The position numbers were made by a program, and so were the translations under genes. A DNA stretch of 48,226 nucleotides from Methylococcus sp. (lineage in GTDB: Bacteria; Pseudomonadota; Gammaproteobacteria; Methylococcales; Methylococcaceae): positions 1 to 48,226 of the forward strand of contig JAQTYA010000015.1 in NCBI GenBank assembly GCA_028688525.1, in the 5' to 3' direction. Below are positions 7,680 to 14,967 of this stretch, in pieces. The notes beneath the pieces were generated by a model. The model searched no databases. It was given only the letters and a program-made list of their open reading frames with translations, and was not told the origin of the DNA. The number at the start of each line of letters is the position of its first letter. The stretch's first letter is position 1.

Positions 7680-8194
7680 ACCGTTGGGTCGGAAGCGGAG
7701 GGCTCGGAGAGCTCTCCGCTCGGCGGCGTTTCCGCCATGCAGGGCAAAAACAGCCGCAGATAGGTATCGGCGGCTTGCTGGAGCGCGCCGTAGACTTCGC
7801 GGTAGCGCGCCAGCACTTCCTTGCCGAAAGGCGTCAGATGAGCACCGCCACCGTGCTTGCCGCCCCTAGCAGCATCCACCACTGGCTCCCTGAATGACCG
7901 GTTCATCGCATCTACCAGCAGCCAAGCCCGGCGGTAACTCATATCCATCACGCGGCCTGCAGCCGAAATGGAACCGGTACTCTCGATGGCTTCCAGCAAC
8001 TCGGCCTTGCCCGGCCCGAATGCGATTTCGTCGCCGTAGAGCAGACGCAGGGTCAGCTTGAATTTGGGATCCGTATAGAAACGCGCCTGAATCGCCTTCT
8101 TGGTGCGCCGCTTGCGTTGTTCCGGCTCGGCTTCGCTGACGGATGCGCGCTTGGAGAGTCCAGAATCTGAAAAGAAGAATTTTTCGGAGGGCAT
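7676..8194 (-). CDS. Short ModE-type molybdenum regulator (DNA-binding domain only)
   Basis: The protein resembles the N-terminal winged-helix domain of ModE: GPGKAELLEAIESTGSISAAG, then MDMSYRRAWLLVDAMN and GGGAHLTPFGKEVLARYREV, about residues 60-135 of 172. The molybdate-binding TOBE pair of full ModE (about 260 residues in E. coli) is missing; only a short proline/serine-rich tail follows. The basic N-terminal extension (EQRKRRTKKAIQARF) is unusual. I place the start at ATG 8194, but no good ribosome binding site is seen, and ATG 8278 in frame would add 28 residues. The stop overlaps that of the converging porin gene by two bases. It is the likely reader of the ModE-type boxes at 5799 and 8875. 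Confidence 0.85.
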   Translation of the reverse strand: MPSEKFFFSDSGLSKRASVSEAEPEQRKRRTKKAIQARFYTDPKFKLTLRLLYGDEIAFGPGKAELLEAIESTGSISAAGRVMDMSYRRAWLLVDAMNRSFREPVVDAARGGKHGGGAHLTPFGKEVLARYREVYGALQQAADTYLRLFLPCMAETPPSGELSEPSASDPTV

Positions 8195-8989
8195 TCGCGT
8201 TAACCGCAATCGATTTCCAAGGCACTGTCGCTGGCGGAGTACGGCCGCGTCAATGCGCACCCGCAACGCCATGCTCAACGCACTTTATCAGACGCTGGAA
8301 ACCGGCGCGAGATAGCACCGACAAGACGGAGAGGCAGAATGATGCTCTCGTCCATCCGCAAAAAAGTTCCCCCGGTCAATCCTTGACCTCGAGCAAACGG
8401 CCTGTTTCAGGGGAGCAGCGGAGTCATGAGGAGGAGGTGACGCGAAACATCTATTGGCACATCAAGTCTGTACGACACCCTGTCGAGAAAAAGCGCCATC
8501 CCTGGCCAAACCATGAGTCACTACTTAGGACACCACGAACATAGAGTCCGGAATCAGCGACGCCTATAGATTAACATGCGTGATATTTATTTTGATATAT
8601 CGAATGTTCGTAAAATGATGCTAAATCTGGGAAACGAACTATTTTTAATTATGCCACACCGCCGCATCTCTTAAACGCCCGGCTTGATTATTGACATGAA
8701 GATGGCTGAACAACCCAGTCGTTTATATTCATATCATTGATATTTAATAATAAATTTCATCGCAGACAATTCCGCTTTATCGCTAGGTCTTGCTTAGCCG
8801 ATGGGCCACTCAAACTCCAACGTAGCTGGTTGATATCACAGCCGATCCCACAACTAGGATCAAGTCGCACATTTTGTTATATTTTAAAAGCTATAACGAT
8901 AAGCCGCATACCAACATGGGCCTGCGTCGCAGACAACCAGGGACATACGGATCGGACATCACTCATTTGTGGAAATATAGGAGCGCACA
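8195..8989. other. Long divergent intergenic region, partly AT-rich
   Basis: About 800 bases (710 if the regulator starts at 8278) separate the ModE-like gene from the molybdopterin-domain gene. The reading frames at 8143-8544 and 8737-9087 show no protein family features and are probably chance. The stretch 8560-8770 is clearly AT-rich for this genome (for example TGATATTTATTTTGATATAT), and the ModE-type box lies at 8875-8898. A GGAGGAGGTGACG-like stretch near 8430 looks like a ribosome binding site but opens no credible gene. Confidence 0.55.
8875..8898. promoter_or_regulatory. ModE-type operator upstream of the molybdopterin-domain gene
   Basis: GTTATA (8876-8881), ten bases, TATAAC (8892-8897), flanked by T and G. 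Its reverse complement differs from the box at 5799-5823 at one of 22 positions. It ends 92 bp before the start codon at 8990, a usual distance for an operator at the promoter. Confidence 0.72.
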
Positions 8990-9559
8990 ATGCTAACACT
9001 CAAAGCAGCAACACCCGTCCTTCTCTCCATCGTTCTCGTTGCGTCATCGGTTTTGGGCGAAAGCGATGCCAATGCCGCTGGCTGTAGCGGCGGAGCGTCG
9101 GCTACGGTCAAACTGAAAGGGGATATCAAAAAGCCGGCGACTTACAACTTGGACGACTTACGAAACTTCAAACCCGATCCGGCGGCAGATTACCAACCCA
9201 CCACAGTGACCGTGACGTTCAATACCTCAAAAGGTCCGGTGACCGCTACCTATACCGGGGTGCCTTTGATCGATCTGCTCACCGCGGCGGACGTCAAGGT
9301 CGATAAGAATCAGAAAAACGATATCCTGCGGAAATATGTAGTGGCTCAAGCCACGGATTGCTACGAAGTGGTGGTCGCTCTGGGCGAGATTCTGACCAAC
9401 TATGAAGGCAAACAGGTGCTGGTTGCCTATGAGGACGGCGAGGGGCAACCTTTGCCCGACAGCGACGGCATGGCGCGCCTAGTGATACCCGGCGACCAAG
9501 CCGGCGGCCGAAACATATACCACTTATCCAAGCTCACCGTCCGCACGGCTCCGAAATAG
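8990..9559 (+). CDS. Periplasmic protein with oxidoreductase molybdopterin-binding-like domain
   Basis: The 189-residue product has a Sec signal peptide (MLTLKAATPVLLSIVLVASSVL, cleavage near ANAAG). It is followed by a small domain like the sulfite-oxidase-type molybdopterin fold: VKLKGDIKKPATYNLDDLRNF, TYTGVPLIDLLTAADV, then ATDCYEVVVALGEIL and ARLVIPGDQAGGRNIYHLSKLTVR. The canonical catalytic cysteine motif of sulfite oxidase is not present. A cysteine does sit in ATDCYEV, where as I remember small relatives usually have a glycine. It may bind a molybdenum cofactor or be a non-catalytic relative. AGGAG precedes the start, and the upstream ModE-type box ties it to molybdenum. Confidence 0.7.
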   Translation: MLTLKAATPVLLSIVLVASSVLGESDANAAGCSGGASATVKLKGDIKKPATYNLDDLRNFKPDPAADYQPTTVTVTFNTSKGPVTATYTGVPLIDLLTAADVKVDKNQKNDILRKYVVAQATDCYEVVVALGEILTNYEGKQVLVAYEDGEGQPLPDSDGMARLVIPGDQAGGRNIYHLSKLTVRTAPK

Positions 9560-9659
9560 GAATATCAGCACCTCGGCGGAAGTCTCTACTCACTCAGCAG
9601 GGCTTTCGCCAAGTCCGGTCAAGATATCCGTAACAGCCTCATAGAGACGACATAGAGCC

Positions 9660-11054
9660 ATGCATGACACTCCAGTCCATTCCGCCAGCGAGTCCCGTAC
9701 TGGCCTAAACGCCTGTGTATTTCTGGCGGCTCACGCCTTTCTTGCAAACGATGCGATGGCTGCCGCTACCCCGATTTCCGCCAACTCTTCCGGATACGCA
9801 GCGACTTTTTCCAGCGCCGGCGGCATCGACAGGAACAGCGATTTCTTTCAGGAGTTCGGCGGCAACGGGCGCACCTGCCTGAGCTGCCACCGCCCCGGCG
9901 AAGGCTGGAGCATCACTCCTCCGGGCGTGCAAAAGCGCTTCCGAAAAACCGGAGGGACCGATCCGGTTTTTCGCCCCAACGACGGCGCGAATTCTCCGGA
10001 TGCCGATGTGTCCAGCGCGGCTGCCCGACGGCTCGCCTATAGCGAGCTGTTGAGCAAAGGGGTTTTCCGTATCGGCTTGCCCATTCCTACAACAGCCGAA
10101 TTCACCCTGACGGGAGCCGACGATCCTTACGGCTTCGTCGCGGAAAACACCGTAAATCCGGAGCTGTCGTTGTTCCGCAGACCCCTCCCTGCAACGAATC
10201 TAAAATTCGCATCCTCGGTGATGTGGGACGGCCGGGAAAGCCCTGCCGGCCTGTCCATTCGGGACGGCTTGAGCAATCAGGCCAACTCCGCCAACATCCA
10301 GCATGCGCAAGGCGCCGAGCTTACCGCCGCCCAGCGGCAGAACATCGTCGATTTCGAACTCGCTTTGTTTACCAGCCAAGTCGTCGAGAACAGCGCAAGT
10401 GTGTCGACAAAGCTGGGGAAACCCGCCAATCCCCGCAGTTTATTCCGACAGGAATTCGCGCTGGGCATCAACGCCCCTTTTATCGCCGGCCAGGCCAATC
10501 CAGCCTTCACCAGCCAGATCTTTACCTTATTCGACGCCTGGTCTGGGCGCGCCGACCCCGATGGATCGGACCTCCGCGCCTCCATTGCCAGAGGGCAACA
10601 ACTATTCAATACCCGCAGCTTCGTCATCAAGGGCGTGGCGGGACTCAACGATTCGGCGGAATTCGGCCATCCCGAACAATTGATAGGGACTTGCGGCACT
10701 TGCCATAACACTCCAAACGTGGGCAACTCATCCTCTGCTCTGTTCATGAATACCGGAGTCAGCGACGCCGACCGCCGAACCGGCGATCTACCCCTTTACA
10801 CCCTAAGGAATAAGGCGACCGACGAATCGGCTCAAACCACCGATCCTGGACGCGCCCTGATCACCGGTCTCTGGAAAGACATCGGCTGCTTTAAAATCCC
10901 CGCCCTGCGCGGACTGGCGGCACGAGCGCCTTATTTCCATAACGGCAGCCGCAGCGAAATACCCGATGTGGTAGATTTTTACGAAACCCGCTTCGGTCTG
11001 GGGCTCAACAACAGGGAGCGCCTGGACCTGATCAGTTTTTTGCGAGCACTCTAG
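9660..11054 (+). CDS. Di-haem cytochrome c peroxidase / MauG family protein
   Basis: The 464 residues hold two c-type haem sites, CLSCH at 73-77 and CGTCH at 345-349, the number and wide spacing typical of bacterial di-haem peroxidases and MauG-like enzymes. A C-terminal motif of the family is visible (IPALRGLAARAPYFHNGS), as is the MWDGRES segment near 189-194. The N-terminus contains an AFLANDAMAAA-like export region, so the protein should be periplasmic, though the signal is atypical and the start has no good ribosome binding site. It lies 100 bp after the molybdopterin-domain gene on the same strand and may be its redox partner. Peroxide reduction or modification of another protein are both possible. 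Confidence 0.82.
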   Translation: MHDTPVHSASESRTGLNACVFLAAHAFLANDAMAAATPISANSSGYAATFSSAGGIDRNSDFFQEFGGNGRTCLSCHRPGEGWSITPPGVQKRFRKTGGTDPVFRPNDGANSPDADVSSAAARRLAYSELLSKGVFRIGLPIPTTAEFTLTGADDPYGFVAENTVNPELSLFRRPLPATNLKFASSVMWDGRESPAGLSIRDGLSNQANSANIQHAQGAELTAAQRQNIVDFELALFTSQVVENSASVSTKLGKPANPRSLFRQEFALGINAPFIAGQANPAFTSQIFTLFDAWSGRADPDGSDLRASIARGQQLFNTRSFVIKGVAGLNDSAEFGHPEQLIGTCGTCHNTPNVGNSSSALFMNTGVSDADRRTGDLPLYTLRNKATDESAQTTDPGRALITGLWKDIGCFKIPALRGLAARAPYFHNGSRSEIPDVVDFYETRFGLGLNNRERLDLISFLRAL

Positions 11055-11075
11055 GCCATAACATTCAATATCCCC

Positions 11076-11480
11076 ATGAATACTCCACTCACCTCAGCCA
11101 CCGAACAGCAGATTGCCGAGCTGGTCAGGCGCTTTTACGAACGGGCGCTCAAGAACGACAGCCTGCGGCCCGTCTTCGAAGCCGCCATCACAGACTGGGA
11201 TGCACATCACCGAACAGTGCAGGATTTCTGGTCGCGGACTTTGTTGGACACCGCCCGTTACCGCGGCCATCCATACCCGATCCACGCCCAGCTTCCTTTG
11301 AAACCGGAGCATTTCGACACCTGGCTGGAGCTGTTCCGCGAAACAGCGCGGGAGGTTCTGCCAGCCGACGCCGCCGAGCGGGCGGTTGGGCGGGCGGAGC
11401 ATATGGCGGAAAGCTTCAAGGCCGGGATGTTCAGCTTTCCGCGCCATGACGGCCCGAAGTTGTGGAAGTCGGCGCTGTGA
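11076..11480 (+). CDS. Group III truncated haemoglobin
   Basis: This small globin of 134 residues has the group III pattern: IAELVRRFYERALKNDSLRPVFEAAI at the N-terminus, HHRTVQDFWSRTLLDTARYRGHPYPIHAQLPLKPEHFDTWLELF in the middle (the proximal histidine probably in PEHFDTW), and FSFPRHDGPKLW at the end. Group III members bind oxygen or nitric oxide; their roles are not settled. It starts 21 bp after the cytochrome gene and its stop codon overlaps the GTG start of the next gene. Next to nitrogenase, a role in oxygen or NO handling is plausible but unproven. Confidence 0.85.
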   Translation: MNTPLTSATEQQIAELVRRFYERALKNDSLRPVFEAAITDWDAHHRTVQDFWSRTLLDTARYRGHPYPIHAQLPLKPEHFDTWLELFRETAREVLPADAAERAVGRAEHMAESFKAGMFSFPRHDGPKLWKSAL

Positions 11481-11923
11481 CACCGCGGCCGGCAGCCGAC
11501 GCCGAGCCCCGCTTTCTGCTCTACCATCTGCACCCGGTCAGCTCGCGCCTGCTGTTCTTGCGCCACGCCTCCGGCAGCGTCCTGAGCCCGCGCCCGCTGC
11601 CCTTCCTCTCCAGCCCCATCGAAGACGAGGACGAGGGTCAGGTGTTGCCTCCCGTCCAGCAACTGAAGCTCGGGATGCAGATACATGCCGGACTGGGCTT
11701 AGAACCCGGCACGCTGCTGGTCGAACGGGAGTTTTTACGCCGGGCCGAAATTCCCAGGGCCGTGGTGAATATCCATCTGGCCCGGTTCCTCGCCCTCGAC
11801 CCGCCACATCACGAGATACGGCTCCAAGGCGGCGAATTCCGCCCGCTCACCGAGCTGCACGGCGGCCATCCGGTGGAAATGACGATGCTGCGCTGGGCTT
11901 ACGAATTTCTGCTCGGCAGCTGA
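11477..11923 (+). CDS. Unrecognised protein translationally coupled to the haemoglobin gene
   Basis: I do not recognise this 148-residue protein. The GTG start at 11477 overlaps the haemoglobin stop in the arrangement GTGA, which argues for a real, coupled gene; ATG 11462 is an in-frame alternative. The sequence is soluble-looking, without signal peptide or membrane segment: it begins TPRPAADAEPRFLLYHLHPV, has an acidic patch IEDEDEGQ near 47, and ends MTMLRWAYEFLLGS. There is no cysteine and no obvious nucleotide-binding motif. It converges on nifK with 35 bp between stops. A link to the globin or to nitrogen fixation is inference from position. Confidence 0.7.
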   Translation: MTPRPAADAEPRFLLYHLHPVSSRLLFLRHASGSVLSPRPLPFLSSPIEDEDEGQVLPPVQQLKLGMQIHAGLGLEPGTLLVEREFLRRAEIPRAVVNIHLARFLALDPPHHEIRLQGGEFRPLTELHGGHPVEMTMLRWAYEFLLGS

Positions 11924-11926
11924 ACA

Positions 11927-11942
11927 GGGGGCCGGAGCCCCC
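11927..11942. terminator. Short GC hairpin between converging genes
   Basis: GGGGGC (11927-11932) and GCCCCC (11937-11942) close a CGGA tetraloop in the 35-bp gap between the stops of the globin-coupled gene and nifK. There is no clear T-run. It may serve both transcripts as a weak terminator. Confidence 0.4.
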
Positions 11943-11958
11943 CGCACAACACCAGCCG

Positions 11959-13518
11959 TCAGCGGATGATGTCGAAGCTATAGTCGGTCTTGGATGGAAC
12001 GCTGCTGTTGCGGTCAATCTCGCCGAAGATCTTGTCCAGGATCGATACTAGAACGTTCAAGCCGCCCTGATAACCCCAAAGCGGAAAGCGGTGGTGATGG
12101 TGGCGGTCGAAGATCGGGAAGCCGATGCGGATCAGCGGGGTGCCGGTGTCGCGTTCGAGGTACTTGCCGTAGGTATTGCCGATCAGAAAATCGACCGGCT
12201 CGGTGAACAGCAGCGAACGCATATGCCACAAGTCCTTGCCGGGATAGACCTTGCAATTCTTGCCGAACGGCGAACTGTCGAACAGCGCCCGCATCTTCTC
12301 CGCCCAGCCCTTGCCGCCATTAGTCGACAGCACGTGCACCGGCTCCGCGCCCAGCTCCATGAGGAAAGCCGCCAGGCCCAGGCAAAGATCCGGGTCGCCG
12401 TAAATCGCAAATTTCTGGCCGAAGACATGGGCGCTGGAATCGGCGATCGCATCCAGCAACTGGCCGCGCTCGCGCTCGAGCTCGCGGGGAATCGGCTTGC
12501 CGGTGATCCGGGAGACTTCCATCAGGAACCGATCGGTGGCGCCGACACCGACTGGATGATTCAGCGCGACCACTTCCTGGCCGTGTTCGGCGATGAACGA
12601 CAGGGTCTTTTCCGTACAGTATTCCTGCATCGATATCGTCGCCTTGGCGTGCACCGCGTTGGCCGCATCTTCCAGCCGGGTGCCGCCGTCGTACATGCGG
12701 AAAGTGCCGTCCGTCGGCGTGTCGAAAACGTCGCTGGCATCGCCGATGAGGGTGTAGTCCACGCCCATCAGACCCAGCATGCGCTTGATCTCGCGCAGGT
12801 TGCCGACGGTGTAGCCATCGAATCCCCCGATGATGTTGATGGAATCGTTAGGTTTGCGCTCGATCGCCGGCACCGTACCGGCCTTGCCGTCCCAAAAGTG
12901 CTCGAGTACGCCCCGCATCGAGTTGTCGTAGCCGGTAACGTGGCTGCCGACGAAAGCCGGCGTATGGGCAAAAGGAACGTCGAATTCGCCCGGTAGGCTA
13001 CCCTTCTCCTTGGAGGTCTTGATGAAGGCATTGAGGTCGTCGCCGATCACTTCGGCCATGCAGGTGGTCGAGACCGCAATCATCTTCGGCCGGTACATGT
13101 TGTAGGCGTTGGCCAGGCCGTCGATCATGTTGTTCAGGCCGCCGAACACCGCCGCATCCTCGGTCATGGAAGAAGACACGCAAGACGCCGGCTCCTTGAA
13201 ATGGCGGCTCAAATGGCTGCGGTAGTACGCGACACAGCCTTGCGAGCCGTGGACGAAAGGCAGCGTAGCCTCGAACCCCAAGGCGCAGAAGACCGCTCCT
13301 AGCGGCTGGCAGGCCTTGGCGGGGTTGATGACCAAGGCTTCGCGGGCGAAGTTCTTGTCCTTGTAGTCCTCGGTCTTGGTCCAGTCGCGGATTTCTTCCA
13401 CTTTTTCGGCGGGCTGGGCGTTTTCGAATTCTTTTCTCTTGTTCTCGAACATCCCCTGGTATTCCGGGTGACGGAACAGATTGAAATGGTCGATGACGTG
13501 TTCGGCGTTTTGGGGCAT
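11959..13518 (-). CDS. nifK: Nitrogenase MoFe protein beta chain
   Basis: NifK with NifD forms the alpha2 beta2 MoFe protein; it carries half of the P-cluster. The 519 residues align with Azotobacter NifK without offset through position 189: P-cluster cysteines Cys70 (AKACQPLGA), Cys95 (GSQGCVAYY) and Cys153 (STTCMAEV) are all present. Residue 188 is alanine (HTPAFVGSH) instead of the Azotobacter serine, and residue 99 is tyrosine instead of phenylalanine. The C-terminal part has [26 protein letters not shown] 13516-13518 with a GGAG site gives the family start; the longer frame to 13611 does not. It follows nifH directly, with nifD missing. Confidence 0.96.
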   Translation of the reverse strand: MPQNAEHVIDHFNLFRHPEYQGMFENKRKEFENAQPAEKVEEIRDWTKTEDYKDKNFAREALVINPAKACQPLGAVFCALGFEATLPFVHGSQGCVAYYRSHLSRHFKEPASCVSSSMTEDAAVFGGLNNMIDGLANAYNMYRPKMIAVSTTCMAEVIGDDLNAFIKTSKEKGSLPGEFDVPFAHTPAFVGSHVTGYDNSMRGVLEHFWDGKAGTVPAIERKPNDSINIIGGFDGYTVGNLREIKRMLGLMGVDYTLIGDASDVFDTPTDGTFRMYDGGTRLEDAANAVHAKATISMQEYCTEKTLSFIAEHGQEVVALNHPVGVGATDRFLMEVSRITGKPIPRELERERGQLLDAIADSSAHVFGQKFAIYGDPDLCLGLAAFLMELGAEPVHVLSTNGGKGWAEKMRALFDSSPFGKNCKVYPGKDLWHMRSLLFTEPVDFLIGNTYGKYLERDTGTPLIRIGFPIFDRHHHHRFPLWGYQGGLNVLVSILDKIFGEIDRNSSVPSKTDYSFDIIR

Positions 13519-13692
13519 CGTCGGCTCCAATGATGGGTGAATTGAAAGAAGCGGAATTCCACGCCGTAGAGCCTGGATATTTCCTCGTTTTTTACATGGT
13601 AATTTGGGCAAACCTGGGCCCAGGATTCAGGCGCGAAACACGGGCGGTATCGCGTAATCGAGACTCGATGCCGCCCGCGGCTTAAGTAGGGA
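13519..13692 (-). other. nifH-nifK junction where nifD is absent
   Basis: In diazotrophs of this kind the order is nifH-nifD-nifK, and nifD needs about 1.45 kb. Here only 174 bases lie between the nifH stop and the nifK start. They contain the post-nifH hairpin (13641-13677), a 12-bp perfect palindrome CCTGGGCCCAGG (13613-13624) and the nifK ribosome binding site. Translating the gap in the reverse-strand frames, I see no remnant of NifD. Confidence 0.85.
13641..13677 (-). terminator. Hairpin just downstream of nifH
   Basis: CGGGCGGTATCG (13641-13652) pairs with CGATGCCGCCCG (13666-13677): twelve pairs counting one wobble, with a 13-base loop, starting 15 bases after the nifH stop. No T-run follows on the nifH strand. 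In other nif operons a hairpin after nifH stabilises the nifH message or dampens read-through, giving the excess of Fe protein; that role fits here. Confidence 0.55.
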
Positions 13693-14598
<906 letters not shown>

Positions 14599-14715
14599 TT
14601 AGTCTTTGTCCTTGGGACGTACCATTCCGGCCGTCTCTGCCGGAACCCGATATCGCGACTAGCTGCCCTTGACCGGAGTTGCACCGCAGTTGCTGCGTTG
14701 GAGACTCCCAGCTTT

Positions 14716-14740
14716 CGTTATATCTTGTTATATACATCCA
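14716..14740. promoter_or_regulatory. Possible ModE-type site at the nifH transcription start
   Basis: The left half GTTATA (14717-14722) is intact. The right half at the same spacing reads TACATC against TATAAC (4 of 6). Overall 15 of 22 positions equal the box at 5799. It would cover the expected transcription start, just downstream of the sigma-54 -12 element. Confidence 0.35.
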
Positions 14741-14752
14741 AGGATCGTACCA
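14737..14752 (-). promoter_or_regulatory. Candidate sigma-54 promoter of nifH
   Basis: On the reverse strand the sequence reads TGGTACG (14752-14746), four bases, TTGGA (14741-14737). The consensus is TGGYACR-N4-TTGCW, so the -24 part is perfect and the -12 part has GG in place of GC. Transcription would begin near 14725, leaving a leader of about 150 bases before nifH. Confidence 0.5.
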
Positions 14753-14779
14753 AACCGCAACATTATTCGTAACTAATTA

Positions 14780-14791
14780 ATCTATATAGAT
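14780..14791. promoter_or_regulatory. Perfect 12-bp palindrome upstream of the nifH promoter
   Basis: ATCTATATAGAT is self-complementary and lies about 30 bp upstream of the -24 element. It could be a protein binding site or simply part of the AT-rich stretch; no known consensus is claimed. Confidence 0.25.
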
Positions 14792-14967
14792 AATGCTTCG
14801 TGCGGGAACACACAGGTGAGATCCTGCACGCACCTAAACATTACAATTCGGGAGGTATTTCTTAGAAACGTGCACAATCTAGGCGCACGATCAGGCGTGC
14901 CGCCCCAGACAACGGTGAGGAGCCGAACAGACCGAAGTCTGCGGACATTCCGTTCAACCGGCGGGAA

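Noticed and set aside
8420-8540. Possible molybdenum-cofactor riboswitch in the long spacer
   Set aside because: Purine-rich stretches and short pairings exist, but I could not build a consistent structure or recognise the motif.
8143-8544. Possible 133-residue protein divergent from the ModE-type gene
   Set aside because: It overlaps the ModE-type coding sequence, lacks a ribosome binding site and has a biased, low-information composition.
12091-12996. A 301-codon forward frame opposite nifK
   Set aside because: It is the antisense shadow of nifK; the composition is that of a reverse reading and no motif is seen.
13299-13562. An alternative frame at the start of nifK that could be a NifD remnant
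   Set aside because: The translation (starting MEFRFFQF) bears no resemblance to any NifD segment and mostly overlaps nifK in another frame.
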